Of a DNA stretch of 64,000 nt, positions 10,322 through 20,979 are shown one piece after another. The notes below the pieces were generated by a model. It searched no databases, had not been told where the DNA came from, and worked only from the letters and a program-made list of their open reading frames with translations. The DNA comes from Gnetum montanum. Lineage: Eukaryota; Streptophyta; Gnetopsida; Gnetales; Gnetaceae. The stretch is from contig MNCI01004986.1 of NCBI GenBank assembly GCA_015680685.1, positions 79,084-143,083 of the forward strand, written 5' to 3'. Every line of letters starts with the position of its first letter. The first letter of the stretch is position 1. The position numbers and the translations under genes were made by a program.

Positions 10322-11305
10322 TGTTCATGCATAAATTTTCGTCACACCAACATCAGGAAAGAAACTTGTTTTAGAAGACTATTGTCTAGGGCACCTCTCA
10401 TATGGGTATGGAAACCCAAGAATAGTCTCAGCTGGAGAGGGCTATGTGGCCTTTTGCAAATAATAAACTAAAAAAAAATTTGGAATTTAAATTAAATAAT
10501 TATCTTCAATACAATAGGTAATTAAAAGAACTGAATTTTCCCTAGTCCACTGACGCTATTGATCCGTGACTGACGATGGTATCCACTGCTAGGCAGGAAG
10601 ATCACGATCACCACAAGAGACGGAGAGGGAGAGAGAGACTACCCACTATAGTCCACACAGGGCACCAATTGCAATCCTCAAAGCCTGCCACCATTTACAG
10701 CCTTTTGTGCACTGTTGTAGAGAAGAAGATCTTTCACCCACGTTTACACCACTTTGAAAAGCTTCTGCCGTCATTGAGAAGACCCACAAGGATATGATTT
10801 TGAGCCGTTGGCTCTTGCCTTTGACCCTTCTCAAAGATCAACCAGAAGCCTGTAAAGAAAAGAAAAGAAAAAAGGAAACTATTGCTTAGTGGAGAGGAAG
10901 CTGCCCCTCTAAGATCGTTAGCTAGAGCTTGTTCGGGAGTCCCTTACGCCCACATTCTCCAATTAAGTGCCCAATTATGCCTGTAATCGTTGCAACTTCT
11001 GAAACATCTACTACTAATGACCATAACCACCATCATTAATGACCATAATTGTGGTAACTTTCGAAATGTTTGCCACTAATGATCGTAACCACTACCATTA
11101 ATGATCATAACCATCGTAATTTTTGAAACGTGTAACTTCCGAAATGTTTGCCACTAATGATCGTAACCACTACCATTAATGATCGTAACCACCGTAATTT
11201 TTGAAACGTTACCATTAATCATCATAACCACCGTAATTTCTAAAACGTTTACCACTAATGATTGTAACCACCATAATTTCTAAAACATTTACCACTAATG
11301 ATTGT
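10322..11305 (-). repeat. 5' LTR of element C, interrupted by LINE
   Basis: Starts (plus-strand view) with TGTTCATGCATAAATTTT next to the primer site. Shares blocks around 10380-10440 (CTATTG-CTAGGGCA, AATAGTCT) with the LTR at 58220. Its distal U3 part is a minisatellite, and the GC-rich LINE starts immediately after it. The other LTR end is not seen. Confidence 0.55.
10985..11305. repeat. Minisatellite in U3 of element C LTR
   Basis: Imperfect tandem array built from ACCACTAATGATCGTAACC and CGTAATTTTTGAAACG units, with about five to seven repeats. A U3 array again, with a unit different from those of other LTRs in the window. Confidence 0.75.
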
Positions 11306-11308
11306 AAT

Positions 11309-14080
11309 TGTTGGGCGCCCCTGCCATATCTGCTGCCAGCCGTCCATCCGCGGGTACTTTGTCTTCAGGAGGGCCCGTGGCTCGAGGTTCCCCCAACCCA
11401 AGGTCTGCATGGTGTGCACGTGTCGGCAGAGCTCCTGCCAAGGTCTCGAATCACGTGCCCCCGAGACCCAAGGCCGATATTTGGCCTGCATGATTCGGAT
11501 CTAGGGGATCGGTTCTCCTTGGGGGCGCGAAAAACGGAGCAGCAACCGTTGTTGCCCGATCATCAGTTCATCTTCGAAGGAAGTAACCCCCAAACCCCCA
11601 GCAATACGGGGCTGCACGACCTGCTCCCAGCAGACCAGGTGGACTCTGCGCCCCCCCTTGCCCCCCTCCCAAATGAAGGTACGAACAAGAGAATTAACCG
11701 CAGAAACGACTGCCTTTGGAGGCGTGGCCACAGTTGCCATGAACCTCGCGACCGCCGTGAGGATTCCAGTGGCCACCAATAGGCACCCTTTGCGGCTAAG
11801 GAACCTGTTCGCCCAGTGGCCCATTCTTCTCTTGATTTTACCGAGTAGCGGGCCCCACCTGAAAAGGGGGAGGCCCATATATGTGTCGTTGTATGTGCCT
11901 GGCAGGATATTCAAGATGTGTATCGCCCGGTTCTTAATCTCAACGTCCGCATTGAAGAAGTGGGCGGAGGATTTGGTTTGATTGATTTCCAATCCCACCT
12001 CGGCAGCGAGACGGGACAGGGCAACGTTGATACACCATGCTTGGGGAACCGTTGCTCTACTAAACAACATCATGTCGTCTGCATAGTGTTCGGTCCGGCA
12101 GGCCACCTCGGCAGTATCAAGACCATCCACCCCAGAGGTGCTACAATACTGCTGCATTAAGTCCATGGCAATGATGAAAAGGAGGGATGAGAGCGAGTCC
12201 CCCTGCCTCAACCCCCGCCCAGGGGAGGAGAGGCCCCATAAACGCCCCCCCACATCAAAGGAGAAGCCTGCAGAGGACTGCATGTGGATGCATAAGCGGA
12301 TGAACTGCAGATCAAACCCTTTCTGTAACATGATGGACTGCAAGGCCTCGCAGCTGAGTGTGTCATAAGCTTTGGTGATGTCAAGCTTGAGGTAAAGCCC
12401 GGGAAAACCCGTAGTCCGAAGCGAGTGAAACACCTCCTGCATGAGGAGGATTGGGTCCTGAATTGCCCGTCCTTGCACGAACCTTGCCTGGTTGATCCCC
12501 ACCAGCTTGGGCATGACCGGCATAAGCCGATTCATCAGCAGCTTGGAGAAGACCCTGATAAGGACATTGCACATGCCAATGGGGTGAAAATGCTCGGGGC
12601 GGTGTGCATCGGACTACTTTGGGATGCACACAATGCGGGAGTAGTTGAGCTCCCTTCGTACCTATCTCCTGGCCAACATAAGATTGAACGCATCTAGAAT
12701 ATTGGGCCCCATAATATCTATGAAAGTTTTAAAAAATTCAAGGCTCCAACCGTCAGGACCTGGCGCTTTGCCACCAGGCATGCTAGTGATCGTCGTTGTG
12801 AGCTCCGACCATGAGAAGGGGGCCAATAGTCGCACGTTGTCATGCTCACTCAGCACACGCTGCATGAGAATCGAGATGGGCGTGGTGGGGCACTTGGCCC
12901 AAATCCCGTGCCAGTATTGCGTCAGCGCGTTCGCAATCTGTTGTGGGTCGTCAGTGGTTTCGCCGGCTTAATTGCGGAGGCAGCAGGGTTGACATCCCCC
13001 CCGGGTTTTGGCCATAGCGAAGAAGAATCTGGTCTGTCGGTCCCCTTCTCTAATCCATCGGACTCGGGAACGTTGTCGCCAGTACGTCTCCTCTTCGAGG
13101 TCAAGGGATTGGAGCTGCCGCAACGTGTGCAGCTCCTCCACGTGTAAATCCTCCCTCGCTTCCTGTCGGGCTTGGATCTGGGCAAGCTGGGTATGAAGCT
13201 TCCGTAGGCCAGTACGGAAGGAGAACTTCGCCTCCACGGGGAGGGCCCTGATGGCCCACTTCAGCCGAAGCAAGGCACCTTTGAGGAAATCTCGTGGGTC
13301 CCCCCGGTCAGGCCGATAGTTAGCCCAAATCTCCTCCACCATTGGCCGCAACCAAGGCTTGTCTAACCAGGCCGCCTCGAAACGGAAGGGACGAGGGGCC
13401 TTTAGCTTATCCGGCCCAATCAGGCAGGTAAGCGAACGATGATCGGAAGCCACCCTTTCCTGCCCCACCACACGGATGGAGGAGTGGAGCAGGAGCTCAG
13501 CGCCGACCCAAACCTGATCAATCCAGGTGAGAACCCGTTCCGGTCCCTTCCTCTGATTGCTCCACGTGAAACAACAATTCTCAATTGGTAAGTCCATGAG
13601 GGAGAAGGTGGCCAAGAATGCCTAGAAATCCGCAGCCCCCGGCGGCGGGGGGGCACCCCCCGGACTTCTCCCAAGGGTGAAGGCGCTGGTTGAAGTCCCC
13701 AACCACCAATCATGCCCGATGGTTGGGGACCAGCGCTGCCACCTGGTGCAGTTCTCGCAGCCGCTCCTACCACTACTGGGCGCCATAGAAATTAGTCAAC
13801 CAGATCCTGTGCGCGAGGACCTAAACTGTGATGGCCCACTGCGATGCATCCAAGAGGGACATGGCACAGCGGGCAAGAATGGTGAGGCCGCCGGCCCAAC
13901 CCTGGCAGGGGTGTGAGTAGGTAGTCCAGCCCTCCCACTGGAGGAAGTGCGATTCCGTAAGTTGTAGTTTGGTTTCCTGTAGACAAACAATGTCGCAGTC
14001 TTCATCTCTGACAATTCGACGCAGGTGTTTCTTTTGTAGGGGGTACCCTGTCCCTGGCAGTTCCAGCTGAACACCTTCAT
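11309..14080 (-). pseudogene. LINE ORF2: endonuclease-reverse transcriptase
   Basis: Starts MKVFSWNCQGQGTP at 14080, the classic first strand of the EEP (APE-like) endonuclease. Further endonuclease motifs in a shifted frame: VCLQETKL (catalytic E, about 13975), GDFNQRL (13690-13700); then back in frame SDHRSLTC (about 13435) and VRWIREGDRQTRFF before RT. RT shows GGKAPGPDGWSLEF, KLDITKAYDTL, GLRQGDSLSSLLF and HYADDMMLF (YADD at 12074-12085). From 13615 to 11309 everything lies in one frame broken only by stops at 12968, 12662, 12614 and 11501. The two frameshifts in the endonuclease fall at C homopolymers near 14040 and 13650. Ends in the region after MQAKYRPW with no zinc finger. Recently active by the standards of this window. 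Confidence 0.9.
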
Positions 14081-14265
14081 GTATGACCAGGGGTGCGGCG
14101 TTGGTAGACCTCCCGCAAGGTCTGTTGCAGCCCCAAGTCGATATTGTGTTGGGCTTGTTTGTTTCTGGTACTGGTCTCAGTTGGTTTGTCCTGGCAGTTC
14201 TCGCCGACTCGCTTTACTATGCTGCGCCCCGGTTCCTCGGCCATAGGCACCGTCGCTTGGCACCG

Positions 14266-15755
14266 CTAAGCCCGGGTGCTCCCCCGAACCACATTAACTG
14301 ACTCCCCCAGAGGGGGCAACATAGGTTCTAACCCCGCCCCGGGAGGGGCGCAGGGCGACAGGGGAGGGGCCGAGTGGGGGTGGGTCTTAGCGGGTGAAAG
14401 TTGGGCCCCGGGGGAGGTGGGGGGGCGGTTGATGGGGGGGTGGGGGGCGCGGGAATTATGACCAGTCAGGGAGCAGGGGGTCAATGGGGGGTCGTCGTTG
14501 GGGTGGGGGGTGCATAGGGGCCAGTTGGGGGGAGCGGGGGGAGCGAGGGGGGGCCTGAGGGGGTTTCGCAGTGGAGGAAGAGGTACGTGGTTGAGGGGAG
14601 GACAATGGAGGGGGGGTTGGTGGGGGGGCATGGCGGGGCATACGTTGGGCGTGGGGGGCATGGGGAAGTGTACGCTGGGCGTGAGGGGAAGGGGGGGGGC
14701 AGAAGGGGGACGCATGCGACCTTTAAGGCCCATGGTGACCCAATCACCCCGTTCAAACAACTTTCGTGCCGGGGCCTTCGGGTTCGCCATGCGGAGGCGA
14801 CAGTAGACCTCCCGATGTTCGGGTTTCCCGCACCACCCGCACCCCCCAGCCGACCGACCTTCGGGTCATATGCCGGGGCGGGTTCTGTCCCAAGGTTCTC
14901 AAAGGTGACTTGGAGGGTCTCCTCCCCCCAAGGAAGCTCCAACACGACCTCCCGGACAAGGTCAGTCTCCAACAAGCTGCGCCAGACGCAGAATCGGGCG
15001 AAGCCCATTCGCGCCATGGACCGCGTGACGCGGTCGAAAGCGATGATTTCGCCGAAAAAACCGGCCAATTCCATGAGGAAAGCGAGACTCCAGAGCTCCC
15101 AGGGAACGTCGGCCACGCGAACCCAGACTGGAGCCTGGGTGAACAAGTCTGTCTCGCGGTGAGCCCCGGGGCGCCAAGGGGTTAAGGCGAGGCCCCGAGC
15201 CCTGTAGAACCACGGGCAACCAAGCAACACAGAGTCCCGAGCTTGCATGGAGGGAAGGACGAAAAGGAGCAGGTCCTCAGACAAGCTCCGCACCTCGACA
15301 TCCCCAACCTGCCATTGCTCCCTCACCCACCGACGAATAAGGTCCAGGCGCGGGCGGGATCCTCGAGAGATGAAACGGCCGATGAGGCTCCTCTCCATAG
15401 TTCGGACCCCCTCCGCTAGAGGGCGGTTGACTCGCAGCCTCAGGGTGTGGTCACTGCGGGAGTGGGCCGTAATGGCGCTAGCCCCCAAACCATTGGGAGT
15501 GTCGTCGGCGAAGGGGCCCGTGCCGGTGGCAGGGATTGTCGTTCCCGCGATGGTTGTAGCGGTAGTGGCAGCTGCGGCCGCAGGAACCGTGTCTGTTGTG
15601 TCTGGCGTGTCGGTGGCACCGGGTGTGGCGCTGGTGGCTGCGGCACTGTCGTTGGCAGGGGTGGTGGTTTTGGCAACGACGGTGGCGTCGGTGGCGGTGG
15701 TGGCGTCAGTGGCGTCAGTGGCGGTGGTGGCGTCGATGGCGTTGGGTGTGTTCAT
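14266..15755 (-). pseudogene. LINE ORF1, DUF4283-like nucleic-acid-binding protein
   Basis: ATG at 15755, open for 424 codons to 14481. Residues 1-100 are low-complexity Ala/Thr/Asp (TTATDATDATTATDAT). Residues about 110-290 match the pattern of DUF4283 of plant LINE ORF1 and relatives: RSLIGRFIS, LLLFVLPSMQARDSVL, GCPWFYRARGLALTPW, VWVRVADVPWELWS, FFGEIIAFDRVTRSM. After about residue 310 the frame slips; a second frame (14266-14790) continues with a Pro-rich stretch in G/C homopolymer DNA. No zinc knuckle recognised. Assignment is from domain pattern and position just upstream of ORF2. Confidence 0.8.
15590..15752 (-). repeat. GAC/GCC/ACC trinucleotide-type repeat in ORF1 N-terminus
   Basis: Minus strand repeats of GACGCCACC-like triplets, encoding runs of Asp, Ala and Thr. 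Purely coding-frame-compatible low complexity. Confidence 0.7.
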
Positions 15756-15782
15756 CTCTCCTCTCCACCACCACCCAACAAT

Positions 15783-16534
15783 TTAAATGCCCACTACTCA
15801 TGATTTTTACTGTGGTTATTAAGGGAGAGAAATAGAAATGTTGATAATCATGACCTGATAATGGGAGTATTGACATCAACAGGTTAATCTTGGATTCTTG
15901 GTATGCTTTACTACTATAACAGTGTAATACGAAACCAAAGGTTTATACTTCAGAATAATTTTCAGTCTACTTAATTTCTGTCTAAATCAAAAAAGGAAAT
16001 TTTGGGAGCGTCTTGGACGGGTTCTTTGTAAACCTTTGGTTTTAAATTGTGAGATTTAGTAAGGTGATGGAATATTAGATCACACAACTGGGACCTGATT
16101 CGATTGATCGGATATAAATACAAGAGAACGAAACTGGTGTATTAGGACATGAAATCAGGCAATTTATCAGGATTCAAAAACTCACTGATTATAAAAATAG
16201 TGGTCTTTCCTTTTTTATCCCCCTTTGATTTGCGCCTTCTTTAAAACCGGGAATCTGAAGTAACAATTATCAAGAACAATTTGACTCGTAGGATTTTCAA
16301 AAAGAGGAACAAGTTGGGAGCTGCGATTAATGGTAGGGAATTTTATATTTCTTTCAATAACATGCAAAACCGGTTGACGCAGCTACCTTACTTAATTGCG
16401 ATTTAATCAGTTGGAGGAAAATTTTTGAAGCATAGAATTCCGTAAAAGAAGGTTAAGAGTGCGTGGCTTGATTTGGCTTTGGGGTTTTGCTACCTGAACA
16501 AAAATTGATCGAAATCGTAAATATACAATGATTC
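15783..16534. other. AT-rich intergenic DNA
   Basis: No gene, LTR or repeat recognised. The GC content drops abruptly at 15783. Short reading frames here are not supported by any motif. Confidence 0.5.
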
Positions 16535-17275
16535 TTGCCTATTCCCCGAATTTTACCGGTTAGGATTCGATACGCAGGAAATCTGGTGTTAGTGGCCGCG
16601 GAGAACAGTTCAGAAGTGCTGTGGCAGAGTTTCGACGAGCCGGGTAACACATGGCTGCCCAACATGAAGGTAGGAACAAACCAGAGCCTCTGTGCCTGGA
16701 AATCTCTGTGGAACCCTGCGACGGGGTTCTTCTGCTTACACATGAATGCAAGCGGCACTTTTTTGCTCACCTGGAACAGCTCCATCTCGTATTGGGACAG
16801 CGGCGTGTGGGAGGGCCAGAAATTCACCAGAACTCCCGATAAATGGCAGCAAAGTCTAGTCCAGTATCGCTATGTGGGCACCGGCTCCTACAAGTACTTC
16901 ATCTACTGGTTACCAGACCAAAACGTGCTATGCCGCATGCTGCTGCACTCGACAGGCCAGATGCAGGTCCACTTGCTTTTTCGTTGCAGCAGCGACCACC
17001 GGTGAAGCCTTGTCTGGACAGGGTTCGTCAACCCCTGCGACATCTATGCTTCGTGCGGTGCATTCGCGTCGTGCAACAATGACAATGTCGGCACCTGCTC
17101 TTGCCTCGTCGGTCACCGTCCCCGTTACCAGAGCGCCTGGGACGCCCGTGACTGGTCCGCCGGATGCATACGAAACACTCCCTTCGCCTGAAATCACGAT
17201 GACTGCGCGATGCACCATGAGAATCCCGCGACTGATAACCATTAGGAGGATTTCGCGCGCCCACCCTTTTTCTCA
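16535..17275 (+). pseudogene. G-type lectin S-receptor-like kinase, ectodomain fragment
   Basis: Fragment of a plant plasma-membrane receptor-like kinase. In one frame: end of the B-type (bulb) lectin domain (GNLVLVAAENSSEVLWQSFD, then TWLPNMKVG), start of the S-locus glycoprotein domain (LCAWKSLWNPATGFFCLHM, SGVWEGQKF), a TGA at 17003, then in the same frame the Cys-rich EGF-like part (NPCDIYASCGAFASCNN, GTCSCLVGHRP, DWSAGCIRNTPF) and a second TGA at 17189. The lectin N-terminus with signal peptide, the PAN domain, the membrane segment and the kinase are absent. GC is higher than the surroundings, typical of a coding relic. A captured or truncated host gene copy; not functional. Confidence 0.85.
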
Positions 17276-17497
17276 CACTAAATAGGGCTAAAATAGAATA
17301 GCAAAGGCCGGTTCCGTCGACCGGGCGCGTATAAACGTTAAACGTTAATTGCAGCAGTGTTTCCTTTCCATTTTCTACAGCAAATGTTATTCAAAATTTA
17401 AAAATCCGGAGCTCTAATATACAGACTACTACGTTTAGTCGATTTTATAACGACTGTGTCATATTGCTGTCCTATCACGACCCATTACGATCCTGTA

Positions 17498-17845
17498 GGA
17501 TTGGTGCCATATTACGACTCGTTTTTGTATGCACTGACAAATGTCTCAACGATAAAAGGAAAGTTTATTCAGCGTAGGCAGCTTCATAGTTATCCATTGT
17601 TAATGATAAGAGTTTATCCAACACACAACCAAGAGTTTATCCAACACACAACCACTCAGGTCATATGCATCGGATTGGTGTCATATTACTACTCATTTTT
17701 TGTATGCACTCACAGATGCCTCAATGATAAAAGGAAAGTTTATCCAGCATAGGCAGTTGCATAGTTATCCATTGTTAATGATAATAGTGTAACCAACACA
17801 CAACCAGCCAGGTTATTGTGGACATACATCACTATTCATATGCGT
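17498..17845. repeat. 174-bp imperfect tandem duplication
   Basis: Copies begin at 17498 and 17672 with GGATTGGTG(C/T)CATATTAC and share the blocks AAAGGAAAGTTTAT(T/C)CAGC and TAGTTATCCATTGTTAATG. Within the first copy GAGTTTATCCAACACACAACC is itself doubled. No coding function seen. Confidence 0.8.
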
Positions 17846-17966
17846 AAATATTGAATGTAGAGGGAGCAATTTATCCAACATATAATGACCCTGCATTCTA
17901 GGCAGAGATGCGATCAACATTATCCTCAGGTATGCGTGGCTTGTCTTTCCCGTGTCGCATACAAAA

Positions 17967-18076
17967 TATAAATTAAATTTTCTAAAATATTATCTTTCTA
18001 AAAGCAGTTTGACCATGTGTGCGATGATTGATTATATAAATTAAATTTTCTAAAATATTATCTTTCTAAAAGCAGT
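17967..18076. repeat. 42-bp direct repeat, 68 bp apart
   Basis: The 42 bases at 17967-18008 recur at 18035-18076, followed in both cases by GTGTGCGATGATTGATT, once after an extra TTGACCAT. AT-rich local duplication. Confidence 0.85.
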
Positions 18077-18290
18077 GTGCGATGATTGATTTGAATGCGG
18101 TGAAATATATCTGGGACAGAAACTGATAGGCATGATGCCGCATGAAACGATGGTCAAGAAATGAGACATTGGGCTATGGAATTGTATTTAGGAACAAAAC
18201 AGGCATTACCTTTTATCATAGTTTACAATTTCCAAATTGTCATTTTGGAAAAATATTTTGTTGTTCCATGCAACAAATGGCTTAAAGCAT
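18074..18290. repeat. Dispersed repeat shared with 57247-57435
   Basis: From GTGTGCGATGATTGATTTG to the block CCATGCAACAAA the sequence is collinear with 57247-57435 at clearly recognisable identity, including ATGGTCAA(G/T)AAATGA and TGGAATTGTATTTA. I cannot assign it to a known protein; the frames are full of stops. Confidence 0.7.
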
Positions 18291-20979
18291 GCTATGAATT
18301 TAATGCGTAAATTATGCATTTTTCTAATTTTTGTGTGTGAAATATGCTTTCTAAAATTTGAAAAGCATCTAAAAATGTATGAAGATATAGAAATGCATCA
18401 TGACAAAATTTAGCTAAGTTATATATATTAAATATATTAAAATGAAATGAAGTTTTATTATGTTTAAAGACCTATAGGATCTATTGGCCAGATATTACAT
18501 TTTCATGAAAAATAAAGATAAGTTATACAAATTGACCAAGCACACCAATAAGGCATCAATAACAAAGCATATAAGTTTTTTGTTGTAATATTATAACATT
18601 TCTCAAATGGGTAGTCATAGCACATTCAAGGGCTTTTGATCTACATAACCTACAAATGAGCCCTTCTTGGGGAAGTTGAATCTATCTTCCACTTTCAATT
18701 TTAAAATAATGAAAACTTAAGTGACATGTAACATCCTTATTAATTATTTATAAAATCCCATAAATAATTACTAGAAATGGTAGAAAACCCCCAAGGATCT
18801 TGATTTAACCTTGATTTAGAAATTAAAAAAGAAGCCCTAAAATAGTTAAATATTATTAATTAGAAGCATAAATATAGTAGAGCAATATAGCAAAGAAAAA
18901 TTTTATATTACTCACATACATAATTGAATAAAATTTATTTAGAGAAAATTAGGAATTTGCATAGTCACAAAAATATAAATATCAAAAAATCTTACTAGTT
19001 GAATCCTAAAATAGTACACAAAGTAACGATTTCAATAACACTTGTTTCACCTTAATCTGACCTCTAAAGATGAAGATATTCACGATAGAAATTTAAGAAA
19101 TTAAATAATAAAATTAAAAATAATAAACAAATAAAATATTAATATATAGTAAATAGCAAAATATAGTACATGTTGAAATAAAAAATGATCTTTACAATGT
19201 CACAATCCAAATGGCATAGATAGTAATTTTATATCTATGAGACTTTATTATTTATTCATAAAAATAGATAATTTTCATTTAACCTATCCAAAAAGTATAC
19301 AAAGTTTCTATTTTACATAAATACAAAATATATAGAAATTATTTTTCAAGTTTAGAAGGTCCATGTTCTAGGAATTGATCCATCTTTCATTTCATGTCCC
19401 TATTTCAATGATTCCATGGCTACATTGGGCATTCTATGTTGAAATGATGAATGAGTTAAAACCTCTCAAATAAGAAAGGTTATTTTATTTTCCTTTTCAT
19501 TAACCATAAAGGTTTTGGGTTAAAATTTTCAAGATATGGGTTAGGTAAAGGTTTCCAATAAAATATTCAAAAAAATTTCAAAGTCCAGAAATGGCACAAC
19601 TTTTCCAAAATTCTAAAAGAAATCCAAAAATTAAAAGAATGTAAATTTTATCTATGCATCTTTGAAGGCCAACTTTTGGTTATCCTCATTGCCAAAGGAA
19701 TATATCGACAGGTCTTGGAATAACCTCACTACTATTATCAAATTATTCTTTTAATTATTTAATGTCCAAAAATATCACAAATTTTTTCAACAACAATCCA
19801 AAGAGCATATATTTTATATGGGCATCTTCAAAGGCTAGGTTTTGGTTATCCTCATTGCTAAAGGGACATCTTGACAAGTCTTAGAATAACCTCACTACTA
19901 TCATTAGATTATCCTCATGACCCCAAACAGGCCACTCATGGTTGAGTCTTGACAACAGCCTTACTACTAATTTTTTCAATGGCCAAGGTACACATATCAT
20001 TAGAATGATAGGTATTGATTATGCCTCATCATATGCCACTAGACTTAATTACTCAATGCCATGGTCTTAGTTACTTTCCTAGCCTCACATGAACTTACGA
20101 ATCAAAATCCAAGGTGGGAAATCCATCCAAACCCTTGTTCTTGTGAGATGGATTCCATTAAAGAACACTTCATTATTACATGCAAATAGGGGCATCCAAA
20201 AGATTCATGGCTCCCACTGCTAACTATGAAAAATTGGACCCATAAATATTATTAGAGTATTTTAAAAATCCAAAATAGTTTTCAAAATAGCCAAAAATTC
20301 CACAAAAAATTCTCATAAAATCATGTTTATATTAAGGGTCAATTCCAAATACTCATATAATATTTAAGAAGCATGTTGTACAAACGTTCTACAATTCCAA
20401 AAATTCACTAAAAGGACAAAAATAGTCTGGACAAAATTAAAATACTAATTTCTATATAAAAAAAGACCAAACTAATGAAAATTTGACAAAATCTCAACAT
20501 AGTAATTAAAATTGCAGAAAAATAACAAAAAACCCAAAAGAAAGTATACAAAATTCATAACAAATAGGAGAGTGATATGAAATGGAAAGTAAAATAAACT
20601 TTCTTACAAAATCTACAACAAAATAGGGCAGCTACATAAAAAGGAAGGTAAAATAATCTTTCTTACTTGTGTTGGCAGGGCTTTTAAAAATTTCTTACTT
20701 TCTTTCTTTTCCCTAAGATGGCCAAAATTAGCCTTTTACTTTGCTTTGAACTATCACTTCAAAAACTCCTTTACAATCTAAAACAAGACATATGGAAGGC
20801 CATAATCTATTTATAAGTAGAAGAATCACATGCAATGTGACATGTGGGCTTAGTTCGTGTTTAGAAATGGAAGAAACGAAGCTAAAATTTACTTAGAAAT
20901 GTAGAAGAAATGGTAGAAAATGATTTCTAAAACAAAAATAGGAAATTCCTATTACAAGCAAGGTGGAAAAGAGAAAGAG
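18291..20979. other. AT-rich unassigned DNA with a 165-bp duplication
   Basis: About 2.7 kb with no convincing coding motif or LTR structure. It contains an imperfect tandem duplication: 19580-19745 and 19750-19915, sharing GGTTATCCTCATTGC and TAACCTCACTACTAT. Could be an eroded LTR of a further family. Confidence 0.55.

Larger units (their letters stand above)
6968..11305 (-). mobile_element. Ty3/gypsy element C, gag-pro type with integrase tail
   Basis: Minus-strand element of a different family from the others. From its 5' side (high coordinates): LTR from 10322 upward, primer-site-like TGGCGCTAGAAGAAGGGC at 10298-10315, A-rich leader, gag, protease, then directly an integrase C-terminus. 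RT, RNase H and the integrase core are absent from the roughly 300 bases between protease and integrase tail. The 3' end is cut by the LTR of element 1 at 6967, and the 5' LTR is cut by the GC-rich LINE near 11305. It is a deletion derivative or non-autonomous element. Confidence 0.75.
11306..15782 (-). mobile_element. GC-rich LINE (plant L1-like), 3'-truncated
   Basis: A sharp GC-rich island in AT-rich DNA. Reading on the minus strand from 15782: about 27-base leader, ORF1 with a DUF4283-like domain, a Pro-rich tail, then ORF2 with endonuclease and reverse transcriptase. The ORF2 tail is cut off before the Cys/His region normally found in plant L1 ORF2 and there is no poly(A) tail. Both borders carry the 10-base inverted match AATTGTTGGG (11305 side) and CCCAACAATT (15773-15782). 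Target-site duplication is not visible. Loss of the 3' rather than the 5' end is opposite to normal LINE truncation. Confidence 0.85.

Noticed and set aside
10048-10332. Phe/Leu-rich minus frame that resembles a membrane protein
   Set aside because: Translation of the T-rich leader of element C; low complexity only.
14498-14806. Gly-rich plus-strand frames in the GC-rich block
   Set aside because: Antisense shadows of the LINE Pro-rich ORF1 tail in G homopolymers.
15247-15786. Plus-strand Val/Ala-rich frame that looks like membrane segments
   Set aside because: Exact antisense of LINE ORF1 triplet repeats; the DUF4283-like sense lies on minus.
17498-17845. CRISPR-like or satellite array
   Set aside because: Only two long imperfect copies, no regular spacers; a plain duplication.
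18074-18290. Pentatricopeptide-repeat gene fragment
   Set aside because: A few residues looked suggestive but no 35-residue spacing or consistent frame is present.
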